Source of the DNA: Oikopleura dioica
Taxonomy: Eukaryota > Chordata > Appendicularia > Copelata > Oikopleuridae
DNA: 64,000 nucleotides
Direction of reading: 5' to 3'
NCBI GenBank assembly: GCA_907165135.1
Contig: OU015568.1
Location: forward strand, 17,028,477 to 17,092,476
Part shown: positions 35,168-48,265 of the stretch, piece after piece
Position numbering within the stretch: position 1 is the stretch's first letter
Layout of the letters: each line of letters starts with the position of its first letter
The notes under the pieces: model-generated
Databases searched by the model: none
What the model was told of the DNA's origin: nothing
What the model saw: the letters and a program-made list of their open reading frames with translations, nothing else
Made by a program: the position numbers and the translations under genes

Positions 35168-37599
35168 TCAGGCAGAGGTTGGATTCCGGCCAGCCTTGAT
35201 CTCACGCAACTCCCTAAAAAGATAGTAAGAAATTTTGAATTTTGAAAAGTTGTTTAGAAATCCGGAAAATTCGATTTCCGGGCACGGCGCCGAGGATCTG
35301 ACCGCAGCCGGGCGGCTCAGCGGTCAAACTTGGCCCAGCGTAAAACAAGGTCAAAATACTTACATTAATAACTTTTCGTTTTTGAGCATCTCTTCTTTTA
35401 GAAGCTGCTGGAGTTGGGCGTTGATGTCGACTGGAGATTGAGGAGCAGCGAAGTGGGCGCAGATTTCTTTGGCGCTCGGTCGGGATTGGTAGACCGGACT
35501 CAACATTTTCAGGAGGAGGTTGTTGAGTGAATCGTCCACGCTCAAAATGCTCGGGATGCTGCCACTTCGGAGCTCGTGCCAGACCGGGCCGTTTTGAGGA
35601 AGTTCGATGAGGGAGATCGCCTCGTAGACGGACAATCCAAGTGCGAAAATATCGGCCTTGAACAAATCGGTCTTCTCGGAGTCGATCATTTCCTTGGACA
35701 TGTAGCGGCAGTCGCCCTCGTTGACCGATTTTACTGTAGATTGGGTGACGTGGCCCAGGTCGCCGATTTTGTACGTCACTGGGCCCGAGTGTTTGGTTTC
35801 TGGCATCTCGAGGGTGACGACGTCGGAGAAGGAGCGGAAGATGTTTGCTGGCTTGATGTCCAGGTGGGCGAGGTCTTGCTCGTGGATGAACTCGAGCCCG
35901 GAGGAGACCTGCTTGAGGAGGTCGTTGGCCATTTCGGTAGAGAAGCCGCCAAGTCGGTGCACTCGGTGATCCTGGATCACGTCCGCCACTGAGCCGCCGT
36001 TGCAGTATTCTGACTGGATGAACATTTGGCTTTGCTCGCACCATGCTGAGAAGTACCTAACCACGTTGACGTGACCCTTGCCCAGAACGGCGAGGGCGCA
36101 GACTTCGCGGATTGCAGATGCGTCGCCATATGCGCCGCCCTTGGCTGGTTTCTTGATCTTCTTGACGGCGTAGACGCAACCGTCGAATCGGTTGACCGCT
36201 TTGTAGACAGCGCCGAATTGGCCTTGGCCGAGGAGACCTGCTTCGTGGAACTCGACTCGGTAGCGGTAAGTGGCGGCGGCGCGGAGAGAGACGCGCGTTT
36301 TCGAGGTGTTGTTTCTGTTTCCGGGAGTGAAGGGGTTCACGGTCACGCCAGGGTCGATTTTGGGAGTTCCAGAGCGAGAGGCCGAAGGAGATTGGCGCCA
36401 GCGAGGGGATTCCGTCAAACGACGAGGGGCGATTCGAGGTGTTCTTGGAGTCAGGGGAGAAGCTCCAACGCTGGTGCTTGAGCAATCCATTCCGGATTTG
36501 TCGAAAAGCGCGAGTTGTCGAAGTCGTCTGGTGCCGATTGGAGAGCAGGGCGGGCTGGACTCTGAGTCTGGGTCTTGCCCGCAGGCGCGTTTGCTGAGCG
36601 GAGAATTGGCGAAAACTCGACGACGGCGGCGGGCCATCTTCAGCGGACTGGGAGATGTTTTCAGCGGCAATGGAAGTGGCTTGTCGTCGGAGCCCGAGCC
36701 GGAACCGGATAATCCTGAATTTAATGGGTTAATTTTCGGGGAAAAAGCGAGAAATGTGACGGTGACCTTTTGCTAGCGAAAATTCACGGCCATTTTTCTT
36801 GCAACCTTTACGAGTTAATTTGCCCACTAGCGAGGGGAATTACGAGCCACTTTGTTACGGCAAGTTCTTAGCTTTCGAGCAAAAATTTTTAAGAGCCCTT
36901 TTTAGGAAATAAAAATTTTTTACGGCTCACTTGCAATGAAAAAAAAATGTTCCCGCGCCCAGAGTTCGAAATCTATGGGAGTAAAATTGGGAGCTCCCAA
37001 AGGGAGCTCCCTTTTTTGGGAGCACGGAGGGAGCAGGAGCACGGAGGGAGCAGGAGCACAGGTTTTCAGGGCTGGGAGTAAATTGGGAGCTCCCAATTTG
37101 CTCCCAATTTCAAAAATTTTTTGAAAATCAACAATTTTTAGTCTAGAATCTAATCTGCGCACCGAAAAATGAGAAACGCTAACTTTATAGTATTTTTCTT
37201 AGAAGAGACGTTTTTTTGACGTTTATTTGAATTTTTATGTTTACCCACCTTTGAAGACTTCTTTTCAAAGTAAGAAAGCCCTCAAAAGTAAATTTGGAAG
37301 AGAAAAATAGATTGAAAATTTATGACGAGTCCGTTACTTTGGCCCGCCAAAATTGAGAAAAAAATTTTAGCTTTACGAATTCAAGAGCTGTGAAGATGCG
37401 CGGATTATCCGCATTAAATTCTGGCAGCTCGCGCGAGTTTTTATATCCAGCGTTTTTATGTTTCTAAGAAAGTGAGATCATCCGTTGGGTTTTAGACTTT
37501 TTCAAAAGCGAAATTCGAAAAGGTGTTGAATATAAGCGGTCGCTTACCGGAATCTGGTGTGGAATCGACGTCAGAGTCGTCTGAATCCATGATTTTCAT
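35168..37599 (-). CDS. WEE1: Wee1-family inhibitory CDK kinase, 482 aa, three exons
   Basis: Exons 37599-37548, 36714-35364 and 35213-35168 (minus) join through GT-AG introns into 1449 nt, or 482 aa plus stop. The start gives MKIMDSDDSD. A Ser/Pro/Arg-rich N-terminus with several SP/TP sites precedes the kinase domain: Gly loop LLGQGQFGAVYKA, lysine in VYAVKKIK, catalytic loop HLDIKPANIF, GDLGHVT in place of DFG, and EGDCRYMSKEM. The HxDIKPxNIF and GDLGHVT forms are Wee1 signatures and separate it from Myt1 (DFG-type), which also usually has a membrane tail that is absent here. Wee1 phosphorylates the inhibitory Tyr of CDK1 in the nucleus and restrains mitotic entry. A basic cluster ARRRRRVF could be a nuclear signal. 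It ends in a short helical tail (LLKEEMLKNEKLLMELREIK), as in other Wee1 proteins. The first intron (37547-36715) is long for this window and carries a small repeat. Confidence 0.92.
36975..37110. repeat. GGGAGCTCCC-rich short inverted-repeat element in Wee1 intron 1
   Basis: TAAAATTGGGAGCTCCC near 36982 is mirrored by GGGAGCTCCCAATTTGC near 37085. Between them, CACGGAGGGAGCAGGAG is tandemly repeated. It looks like a very small MITE or foldback. A target duplication was not certain. Confidence 0.6.
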
Positions 37600-40500
37600 C
37601 AATCCATCGAGGCATTTCGCGGCGGGTTGATTCAGAAGCGGCGAAGAGCATCTTCTTTTCAGCTGACGCATCGGAGGAAGATTTATCTAGTATTTGCTGT
37701 TAGTCAAACTGAATGAAAGAATATCAGAAAAAAACAAAGATCAGCTGATGTTCTAGAGACAGAGGTCTTTTTTGAATAATCGTCGATTTGAATGTTTTTT
37801 CGTTTTGAAAAAATAGTGGTTTTGATTTGTCAGAAGACTTCATAAGCGAGTTTTTATTGGTTGAAACAATCGAACATTTTTTATTTAGTTTTACCCGTAT
37901 TTGGAGTTTTTTTGTCTTTGAAAAGTTGCCAAGTTCAGGAAAGAGCTTGAAACTGTATCCGATGTTCACACTTGAGCCCTTTGTGGGATTTGATTCGGGA
38001 TTATGGGCCGCGCTAATATGGACTATTGTTTGGACAAAGTGAGCTGTAAGCGGGCGAACCCAAGAAGAGAGAGCTGGAGCGGCGCCAATCCCTTCTTCAA
38101 TCAAAAAACGGCGCCGATGCCATTGTGAGCGGGGCAGAGATTAGCGGCCCCAGCACTTCCGTTCTGCGCGAAAAAAGTGATTTCCGCCAATTTTAAAGAA
38201 CCCCGCTACCGGATTTAGAGCAAAGTACTATTTTGTTGCAAAATTTAAATCCGCTTTCAACTTCCGAAATTCGAGAAAACGGAACATTCTCTCCTGTGCT
38301 TTCGAAATTGAGGACCAGAATCATTCGAAAAATAAAGTCTCGATTCCCCTCAATAAAAAATGCTTTTTCAGAGCACTGATAGCCCCCATTAGCCGGCTAG
38401 GATAAGGGGCCATAAAAACACACTGGGGCCACGTGATGAGGTTGAACTGATGACCGAGATTCGTACCCGCCCGCCACAATGGCGGAGAAAATCACCCTCG
38501 GTCAGCTAAATATTTGTACAAGAGGTTGATTTTGAAAGTCAATCAATCCCAAAATCGAGGATTTAAAAAATTTCTGTTTTGAGCGGACAGGGTCAATAAA
38601 ACAAGGAGGAAAATGAACCCTAGCAACGAAAAACGAGGGTTTGTTTTTGCAAACAAAGGTAATAACAATATCGCACCCAGCTGAAGAAAATAAAACTGAA
38701 ACATGTTCGGGAACACGTGATGCGTGAAAAAGCACAGTTCTCCGGATGTTCATCCAAATTTCCTAAAAACTTCGCTTTGGGAAAGAATTATCAATTGTGT
38801 GTCTAGCCCGGAAATTCCTCACCAAAACGGGTTGACCTAAAATTGATGTGTTTAGTACAGAAATTTGGAGTTGACCCAAATCGCTGCCACTTAGAGATTG
38901 TAACTTGTCCTACTTAGTGCCGTAGCTCCTCCAATAAATATGAACATCTATTTGATTTACGATGTGGCGATGCCACCTACTTAGTACACGGAAGTTCTAT
39001 GGGTTTTTATGGGCGATAAAAATTGTTACGATTGGTGACTGAAGGGACCATGAACATCAACATTTTCTCATGGCATTTTTCAAGGAAGAAACTGGCAAAA
39101 AGAACATAATTTTTAATAGTTTCATTAAATATGACTCAATCAAGAGCATTTTAATGATAGATTTTCGGATTTTTGATTCGCCAAATATCGAGAACGAAAG
39201 CTTCTAAGTCGGCATCCACCGACAACACAAACTTGGACCTTGGCGCGAAAGTAGCAATTTATTGCATTAGTATACAAAATCTATGATAACAATTTTCACT
39301 GGCGCGGGATCAAAGAGACCGTTTTCGCCATAATCCATCGCTCAGTAGTTTTTTTCTCATTACCAAAAATGAAACTGGCGTTGGTTCAATATTTTGCCAA
39401 ATAGATCATAATTTAGACTCTCTTTTTTACTAAATTTGCGTGAAAAAGTACTCGATCTGGCGGCCTCGCTAATTGACTGTTTTCTGAACTTGCGCCAAAT
39501 TTTCGAATGTTTTTTGAGAGCAGAAAAAATAATGAAAAACTCGCTCTATATAATATTTAGACAGGAGTGTGACGGCTTTTTAAGGACCTGGCGATTATTC
39601 TTGTGATAAGGGTCAATTTGAAGCAAGAGGCGGCTCGTTTGAACTCGCCGATCAAATTTACAAAGTGCGTCTAAGACCGGGAGGGACAAGATAATCCGAT
39701 AATTTCGCCTCCTCCCTGCATGAACAAATCTGAGCATTTTGGAAGAAAATCACATTCGCGTGAAGGATTTTCTTTGATCCCAAGCTGCAATCGATTTCAA
39801 AATTGCCACTTTCTCAGAGTTAAAGATTTTTCTATCGAATTACGTTGATAGATACTGTGGTTTTTACTTAACTATTTTACACATTTTGACATGAAAATAA
39901 GCAAAAATGATCGAAATTTCTGACAAAATTCCACTGTTTTTAAGCTTCGGAATTAATAATTATTAAGAAAAATTGATTACTCTCGTCAAAATAATAAAGA
40001 AAAAAACTATTTTTATTTAACCAAATGCTTTTTAAACTAAAAAATAAAAAATTTACCTTTTCGGGAATTGTTTTGATGAAGTTTTCCGGCTTGAAAATCT
40101 CTGTTTTGTTGCTATCAAGCATCATTATTTTCTTTTGCGTTTTTCTGTTTCTGATTTTTTTTCTTTTCAAGAAAATCTCTGTTTTTCGTATTTTTGTAAA
40201 AATATTTCTTACTGACTCAATTTGTGAAAGAATGAGAGAGGATGGTGTGTCATTTTTTAGAGATGCGCGGTCCACGTCGATGGGGGCGCGCGCGAGCCCG
40301 ACGAGCAGCTTTTTTTGGCGCCAAACTCGAACTCCTGCGCCGCGCGCCATATGACTTGCGGTGGGCCGCTTGCGCAGGATTGCAGGAGACCGGATGTAGG
40401 CGAATCAAAAGGATTGCTGACGCTGGCTTCCGAACCGGATCAGAACTACGCGGTTAACTCATTCTCAAATAGTTTTCACACACTATAAAGCTCGAAAAAT

Positions 40501-41670
40501 GAATCATTTGAGAGCGAGCAAGTTCAAATTGAACTAAGGATTATCCTGTTCCCAAAAGAAAATAATCAATTTACAAGATTCGGATTTAAAACCTAAGAAT
40601 TTCAGTCTAAAGCTTTTTTCGACAAATTTAAGACCAATCAGATGCCTCCACTCGATCAAAAGACTAATCAAAAATAGTCCCAGAAATGCGAATTATTTGT
40701 CACTTTGGAAAAACTGCTAAAAAGGGCCAAACTTTTGGTCGCAACTGAGATTTTTTCTTAAAAAAACGAAACAAACAACCGCATTTTGGTTTATCATATC
40801 TCAAATTTCAGGAAAGTCAAATTTAGCTGATAAGAATCTCCAAATAGTCTGCCCCTAATTTAAACCAACTCTCAGGTTCATAGGAATCTCCCCAGGTGGC
40901 TCCAATAGAACACAGCGGGCTCCTCAATTCCAAGGTCATTTCTCAAAAGTCTCCCGCAACGAGTGTAAGCTTCCAAGAGTTAATTGAAGCTCGTTTAGCC
41001 GCTAACAAAGGGGGATGAAGAAGCAATCCCGAATCCCCGACCGGCGAAAATTTCAATTTCAAAGGCAGCTCCGGAAACAGATCCATCTCCGCGGCGAACT
41101 TGGAGTGAAATATCAAAAACGCGGGCGAATTCGGGCAGCGCCGTGTTAAAGACTCTGGATTTTCGGAAATTTTCGCCACCGACTTTGATTCTTTCAAATT
41201 TCTCAAGACGATCGATCAAAATTTAGCCCGAAAATCAACGAGATGGTGCTAAATCCACTTCAAAAACAGCTTTCGCGAGGAGGAATTCCGAACAAGTGCA
41301 AATCCCTGCGCGAACTGAGCTGGAAAACGAAGATTTCGTCGGAAAAAGAAAGATGCTGTCAGCCAGGGCTTAGCCGAAGTTTGGCCATTGATAATCTGTC
41401 TTGGCGGCTGAAAGTCAAATAGATTCACTTCCTCTGGGGAGGATCGTTTCGATGCCAAGATGAGATTTTAGCTGGAATTTTTGTGTTACCGTAGAATGTC
41501 GAGGGCGATCGGAAATAGCGTTATGGGATAATGTGGTGATTCGAAACTGCTCCCGTAAATTATGAATTCGAGGAGTATTTTTGGCAAATAGAGAGCTAGA
41601 AAATTGCTTAATTGTTAATTTACCATTGAATTTATTCAGTTCGAGGGCCTTACCAGCAGTATTTGGAGCT
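37600..41670. other. Gene-poor stretch
   Basis: No exon chain was found on either strand. Open frames such as 37724-38104 (minus), 38502-38753 (minus) and 39940-40350 (minus) lack recognisable domains and paired splice sites. Composition varies, with a GC-rich patch near 40250-40450. Promoter sequence for Wee1 is expected just above 37600. Confidence 0.4.
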
Positions 41671-41815
41671 GGGCTCGGTCACACGTGCAGAAAACCTGAG
41701 TCAGGGTTATAGAAAAATGAAATTTTTGCGGCTTCCTTTATAGAAAACCCGCAGGTCCTTTTCGTTTCACTCTTTTGAACCCTGACTCAGGTTTTCTGCA
41801 CAGGTTGCCAAGCCC
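41671..41815. repeat. Palindromic dispersed repeat, copy 2 (best-preserved)
   Basis: Inverted arms of about 38 bp. The 3' arm ends AACCCTGACTCAGG...CAGGTTGCCAAGCCC and is mirrored at the 5' end (GGGCTCGG...CCTGAGTCAGGGTT). The middle 24 bp of the arms (GTGCAGAAAACCTGAG onwards) are perfect. Total 145 bp. Confidence 0.85.
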
Positions 41816-42720
41816 AAAGTTTGAGTCTTTATTTAAATTTGTCCAGGGACAAAACAGGAAATTCTAGCGCTAGTTGAAATCACCCCTTCACTTTGGAATG
41901 AAGATAGTTTTTCGCACAGTGATTCGTTCTCGTCGGGCTGGATGCCAGGAATTCCATTGTCGTGCGCGTCTGTCAGGTGGAAGTCGAAACAAGGAGAGAA
42001 GTTAACCCAAATCGTTATAGAACGCTGGCCAAATCCTAAACGCGCCTTTGAGAAGGCTCACCTTTGTCAAGGTTGCTCGTGATATTCATTCAACCCCTTT
42101 CTTATGGCGCAGGTGTGCCGTCCTTGCCTGGCAATTTTGAACTTGCAAGAAAGTGCACCTGACCGAGAGGAGCCGATTCCGGGAGCGATGAGACTGCTGC
42201 TAATTAGAAAATGCCATTCAGTTTCTGGGAAAAGTTAATTTGGATTTTCCGTCTCGAACAGAAACATCTGTAAAAATCCGATCACACTAGGATGCGAAAA
42301 AATTCCATCCGGAAGCAAACTCTTGTGAAAATTTCCCGGGAAGAGGGCACAAAAAAAATCAGGAAATGTTGAAAAAAGGTTGATTGAACGGCAACTCGAG
42401 TAAAAAAGCGTTAATCGAATTTGTTTTCAGCGATTTTTCTTTACAAAGCACAAATTACAAACACGAAGAGGTACAAGTATACATTACACATTGGAGAAGT
42501 GAAGTGTATCCAGCTGATGGGACAGGGGATGAGTGTAAACATCCCGCTGAGTCCATCAATGGATACAGCAGGAGACCAAACAGCCACCTTGCCAGCAGTG
42601 GACTCAGCAAACAAAGCTGACCCCCGTGATGTCAAAAAGTTACCTAATTTTGAAAGCACAAATCTCCCATGAAAATCGCTCGATTCATTAGCCCCAGAAG
42701 TCAACTTCAACAGTTGAAAT

Positions 42721-43052
42721 TCAACCTGGAGGTATACAAGGGCCTCCTGTATTCTGAAGCACGGCAAAGGTCACTCTCCATTGATTTCGATTGAAGTAAT
42801 CAACAAGGTAGTCCAGGTCGGCATTTGCCCCCTTGATTTGAACAGTTGTAAACGCGGTCTGACCTAAATGGGCGCTTGAAATTCGGAGAAAAAGGAACAT
42901 ACCCGTTGAAAGTTCACTGAAGGAACGGAAGCGGAAATAGGCGGCCCGACTCCAATCAAGAGTGCTCACTCCGGCACTCCAGTAGCGTCTTGTAACATCG
43001 ATTTCCGATGTGATTTCGCACTCTTTACAAGAACACGGGCAAAAAAGAGTGG
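42721..43052 (-). CDS. 3' exons of an unidentified small gene
   Basis: Two minus-strand exons are joined by a 40-nt GT-AG intron (donor AACGG|gtatgt, acceptor catttag|GTCAG). Together they read ...CEITSEIDVTRRYWSAG, LDWSRAAYFRFRSFSELSTG, then QTAFTTVQIKGANADLDYL and a stop at 42721. The first exon probably begins after the acceptor ccttag at about 43053 and includes a Cys-rich phrase FCPCSCKECE. The mix of Trp/Tyr/Phe and Cys suggests an extracellular beta-rich domain such as a discoidin- or lectin-like fold, but no family is recognised. Upstream exons were not located with confidence. The intron preserves frame exactly, which is why I prefer this over chance. Confidence 0.5.
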
Positions 43053-43721
43053 CTAAGGATCAGTGCACCAAGTCAGGAACAGTTTTTCATAATCAGGAAG
43101 GAATTTTCATCAATTTCTCCCACAATCAATATCTTCAGTACCTCAATTTATGGGCCGTAAATTTACTTCGATTAATTCTGTTCAAAATCGTAAAAGGGTA
43201 AAATTTGGCACTGAGCAACCGATAATCGTATTTTTCACTGAAACGAGATGAAATTTCACTGCTGACTCTTTTACGAGCTTCTTATCATACTTAGCGATAT
43301 CCGCTGTCATTCCCGCTCAGCGTGGAAAATCGAGATTTTCGGAAATGGCGGCTGATCCCATTTTTATCCGGATTTAAGCCCAACTTGGCGAGAAAACTTT
43401 TTGCTCAAAATTGAAGACTTCTTCTACTCGTTTATCAATAAACATAGCATCTTTGAAGAGTCAGTTATTTTTAATTCTTTCGGACACATTTCGCGCTTTG
43501 TCGGACCCATGTTCTCCAAATTTGAACTTGGCACGATTCCTCGACGCACTTGGGCCCGGATAAGTACCAAAAACGTAGACTTGGGTTAGAGTACTTATCA
43601 AAAGGCTCAATTTCTAGCGTCGAGTTGCGTCAGACGCACTCTTCAAGATTCAACAACCGAAAAAATGAAGCAAACTGTCTCTGCCAAATACGAGAGAGCC
43701 CTTCCCAAGATTATGGCTCCT

Positions 43722-43860
43722 GGGTCAGGGTCTGAGAGATCTTCAATAAAAAGCCGCTTCGTAAGGGGATCAAAATTGATAAAGAAGGTTTTATAAAAAG
43801 CTGGCTACGCGGCTTTTCATCAGAGTGATCTTTCAGACCCTGACTCAGGCTTTCAAGAGG
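43722..43860. repeat. Palindromic dispersed repeat, copy 3
   Basis: Arms GGGTCAGGGTCTGAGAGATC and its mirror GATCTTTCAGACCCTGACTC. Inner sub-arms AAAAAGCCGC / GCGGCTTTT are also mirrored. Confidence 0.75.
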
Positions 43861-45639
43861 GCCATGCCTGGCAGGGTTTGTAGAAATCTTTATTTGGAAG
43901 CTAAGCGTCAGATAAGAATTCTAGGGACAGAAATCAAAAGATAACGTCTCACGTTTATAAATAAATTTGCATTAATCTGGACAAATGCTGTTGCAGATAA
44001 CATTTTCCTAAATAAATAATCGCCTCCTTTGATCTTTCGAAGATAATCCAGATAAGCTTCTTAGCAAAATTAAAATTGAGTGATTTTTCGCCATGGCTAT
44101 TATAAGAATAACAATATTTTTTGATATTCGCCGCGCGAACTTGAAGTCCCACTTGTGGTTATTCAAGAAAATAAGGATCCTCCTCAGCAATTACTTGAGC
44201 ATCGAAAACCGTCATTTCAGCCGCGATAAGGTCCGATTTAGGCGCTAATTAGGCGGAACTATCGCTATCTACCTGTCAGTACCTCCATCCGTCAAAATTG
44301 CTTTTTGCTTCTTCAGACGAAAAATTTGCGAGAATTTTCTCAACCCGCAAGGTGCACAAAAATGATTGTCAAAGATCAAATAGGCTCTCCATCTGCTTCA
44401 ATTTGTCGAACTAGCCGCGGCGAGTGGTCATTACTTCGCCGAGCTGGTCGTGAAATTTCGCTACCTTTTTGCGTTTAGGGTCTCCTGTAAATAAACCTGC
44501 GGTGAAAACGAGTACTTACTAACTGATTAATTCACACATCGGCCCTGCTGTACAAACACTGCTTATCATCATCGGATAGCACCATTATCAGCATCGATAT
44601 GCAAACGATCGTCCAGGTGACTTTGGCGCCGATTTTCACGGGATTTGGGTGTCAACCCTTCCGGCCGCCCGTGTTTTACACTTGACTCGCTTCTTGGAAA
44701 CGCTCCAATTTCCATCTTCTCGATCCATGTTTCCAAGAAATTACGAGATTATCGGAGATGATTATATGCTTCAAATATATTTAACCAACTAAGGAACGCA
44801 ACACAAAAGGTATTGACTTTCTCAAAGCCGCGAGGGTCCTTTGCGCCTGGATTGAGGTTCAAGTTTCCCATAAGCCCTTGAACCCCTTTAATCCTTTGTA
44901 TAAGGACCGATCTCGCCATGGCCGACTTTCGCGAATGCTTTATTCGCTCGGCTGAGCGCGAAAAGGCCACCGAAAATGTCTCTCAGGAAGCCACCGATGT
45001 CGATAAAAAATGTTCTCGGAAAAATACACATCGGCTTATCCCAACATCTTGGAGCATTAAGCCTCACAAGGGTTTTGGAATGGCCAATTCCGGCCGTTGG
45101 GAAGCACTTAGAGCGCTCGAGTGTGATTTTTGGAAAATCCGGCTGTCGAGAAATTTCAGAGAATGAAATATTTGCATCGCTGCCAAAATTGAGGACCTTC
45201 CCAGAGACAGGGGATCGAGGGGGCTTTTGTCTGAAGTACATTGCAGAAAAATAATGGGGAATTATTGGATATTGAATTCGCTGGATGTTCTCCAGGCGAC
45301 TGATCCCTCAAGGGCTCATATTTTCAAGCGCAAGCGCCAAAATATCTTATTCAAACAATCTTTTAATCATTTTGGCGGGCGATCATAAGAAAAGCAACGG
45401 TCCAAGTTTCTCCCCTAGAGAGTCACCTACAGGACTTACAAAAGATATCATTGGCGATTTGCCTAATCGACCTGAAATCGCGCGTTTTCCATCATGATCT
45501 GCGCTTCATAAACATGTCAGCAGGTTCAACTTTTCCCTATTTTTTGACAGGGACTTTCTTCGACGCCAAAAAAGATATTGGCAGGAGAGTTGACAGTCCG
45601 ATTAGGAAACACTAAATATTTTCAAAGAATCCTGTCATG

Positions 45640-45750
45640 TCCTGGCCTGGCCAACCTTTGAAGAAAACCTAAGTCAGGGTACGGAAAGAGTAAAGCATAG
45701 CGGCTCTTGAAGAGCCTCTTCTGAAAAAAGCCACACAGCGGCTTCGCTTG
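45640..45750. repeat. Palindromic dispersed repeat, copy 4 (partly decayed)
   Basis: GGCCAACCTTTGAAGAAAAC CTAAGTCAGGG marks the left arm. The right arm is weak. The inner GCGGCT phrases are retained. Confidence 0.6.
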
Positions 45751-46162
45751 TTGAAACAATTCATTGAGTTGGTAACTGTGGCTTCGCTTTTTTTAACTTC
45801 TCAATACACGGGGTCCAATCATTGGACCACGGCGACTTTGAACCCCTGTAATTCCCGTTGTACTAATCTGTTTTACCTGAGTTTTGTAATGTGAGCTGAC
45901 AGGACCAAAACGAACCACTGTGTGAAATTTCGGATGAAAACTCGAAAGTGGTGGCGTTTTGCGCCACATTTCTCTATCGCTCTCTGGTTGAAATTCGGAA
46001 CAGATTTTTCGATAAACAATAGTAAATCTTTAAAGAAGAAGGTTTAAGCTCTCTAACAATACATTAACGAGCTTTTTTACACAACGGAAACGTCAATTAG
46101 AGGCAAAAGTTCTGAGCGCCATTTTTCACACTATGAATTTGGCGCGCCGCGAGGGGCTGAAT

Positions 46163-46202
46163 AAACCCTGACTCAGGTTTTCTTCCCAGGTTGTTGAGCC
46201 CT
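46163..46202. repeat. Palindromic dispersed repeat, copy 5 (single arm)
   Basis: Contains AACCCTGACTCAGGTTTTC followed by CCCAGGTTGTTGAGCCC. Only the right arm is present. Confidence 0.7.
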
Positions 46203-47267
46203 GGAAATGTCTCAAGCTCTAATGAAAAAACGAGGATTCAAGTTTATCAATTTCCAACTATTCTATCGTAATAACGAGACTATGTCGATAGGGAACCGGT
46301 GGCCACTCTTGGCCGCGATTATCAACCCTTGACCGATATTTAACGCACACCTTGGGCAACAAATCGGCGCAGAGGCGATAAGCAGGTTAAAAATCACCCC
46401 TGAAAGTGACCGAAATCGACGTTGACCGCGCACGAATAACGAGATTACAAGTCGCAGTTGTTCCGAACTTATCAATTTCCGAAACTAGTCATTTCTTGCG
46501 TTGATAATGTTTCTTGTTGATTTCGAATAATTTTAGGGGTTTGACAAAAAGAGCTAAAACGTCAGTGTATATTTCTTTATTTTCTACTGAAAAAATAAGG
46601 GTATCCAAATAATAACCTTATGAAAGTAGCCTTGTAAACAATGTTCACCCCCTTAATTGATCGATTCTCAACCTTGTTTGGCCTATTCTTCACTTTCTTC
46701 TGTCAATAGTCGCCAATTATGCAAATGATATCATATTTGTTGTCTGTCATTATACGCCGAGCGCGCACACTTACACTGTGTATCGATTTAAAAATGCCCC
46801 TGTCAACGAGATTTCGCGCGTGACCTCACTTCAAAAATTGTGTAAGGTCTTGTTTTGTGGCTAATTGGGGACGAGTTATTGTTGTTTTGGAGAGCATCCG
46901 CTGGAGCTCTTAGTTCCACAGGAATCAACATCAAGAGCGAATAACGAGCACTTCAAATTGGGGCGAGATCCACATGGATACCAAGGCCGGAAGCACACTC
47001 CGGAAAGGTGAAGATCGAGTGCCAGTTTCAAGGCCAATTCATGACAATTGCTTCATCCGTTGTTCGACTAATTGAGTCAACTTGAGCTTGAAGTTGCAGT
47101 AGAAAGACATCATAAAACGCATTCAAAGAGGTACGCACTAGAAATTTTATATTTGGAGATGAATTACAATTTTTGCATCAAAGATCGAATTTTTTTTACA
47201 GTCAAACAAATGAATAAGTTTATAAGTACAAGAGGCTACATCTGGTCTTAAATAGCAAAGATGAAAA

Positions 47268-47303
47268 GACCTGACTCAGGTTTTCTACGCGGGTTGCCGA
47301 GCC
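47268..47303. repeat. Palindromic dispersed repeat, copy 6 (single arm)
   Basis: Contains ACCTGACTCAGGTTTTCTAC followed by GCGGGTTGCCGAGCC. Right arm only. Confidence 0.7.
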
Positions 47304-48155
47304 AAGGATGAGAATAAATTCAAGAAGAATATTAGTTAAATACTTTTTATCAAGAATATCTAAGATATTATATCTTCTTCAAGTTTTCTCCAACGAGAGA
47401 AACTCTATCAGCTGGCAGATGTTTATGGGTGAAAAGGGTGCACATAGTTGCCGTCTTATTTAGGTACACAATTATTTGTTTGGACATAAGTTGTCTCTTC
47501 ACCCCTCCAGCTGGGCTGTCTATTATCGAGCCCCTTGAGTGTTAAAATTGTTCCTCGCAAAAAGGTGCTCGAAAAAATGCACCAGGTTCAAAGCGCTTCG
47601 ATAACCTTGGAATTTGTTTTCTAATTATACTTTATAAACGGCTAAAATAAAGACGCAGGATCGGAGGGAGCTTTTGATCGGCGTTCTTTCCAAAATACAA
47701 AACGCTTTTCCTCCGTTCCAGGTCACGTGATCGGAAGAAAAAGGATGATAAGTTACTCGCGGCGGCTTTTGCAGTCTTTCCTCTATTGTAGTTGCTGGAA
47801 TGCACACCTGTTCGGGTTTAATTAAAAGCTGAAATTCCTGAGATAATTCACGAGCCATGGCGAATACACAAAGAATTCAAGAGTGCGAGCAAATCAACGG
47901 GAGATTTTATGTTATATATTTCAGGTGTCATTTCACGATTTGGATCTCTCTCGGTTCTTTTTGGAAATCAACTACTCAGAAAATGTTAAAGAAGTTTCAA
48001 GAATTTATAACGGCTATCTTTGTTACCGCACTGCGGTAACCGCAGAACAAGTGTTTCTAAAATCAACAATACAGTATTGTCAATACTGTAAATTTGAGGG
48101 CCTACGTGATACTACCGCGAAGCCAAGGATAAGTTAGAGTCTGCATAAGACTATT

Positions 48156-48265
48156 AGGCTCGTCAATTGGATAACCCTAACCTGAGGCAGGGTCTTGAAA
48201 GAGCTTGAATAAGAAACCACATTTCTGAACCCTGACTGAGGTTTTTAACACGAATTGACAAGCCT
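48156..48265. repeat. Palindromic dispersed repeat, copy 7
   Basis: Left arm AACCTGAGGCAGGGTCTTGA, right arm GAACCCTGACTGAGGTTTTT, outer GGCTCGTCAA / TTGACAAGCC. Both TGAGTCA-type sites are mutated. Confidence 0.65.

Noticed and set aside
40025-40354. Hydrophobic plus-strand frame resembling a membrane protein
   Set aside because: The hydrophobicity comes from a T-rich tract. The opposite strand is equally open, and no splice or domain evidence exists.
44888-45254. Overlapping open frames on both strands
   Set aside because: No recognisable motifs and no paired splice sites. Overlap on both strands is typical of chance.
47625-47858. Minus-strand frame starting MARELSQEF
   Set aside because: A possible first exon, but I found no acceptor exon and no similarity, so it was not reported as a gene.
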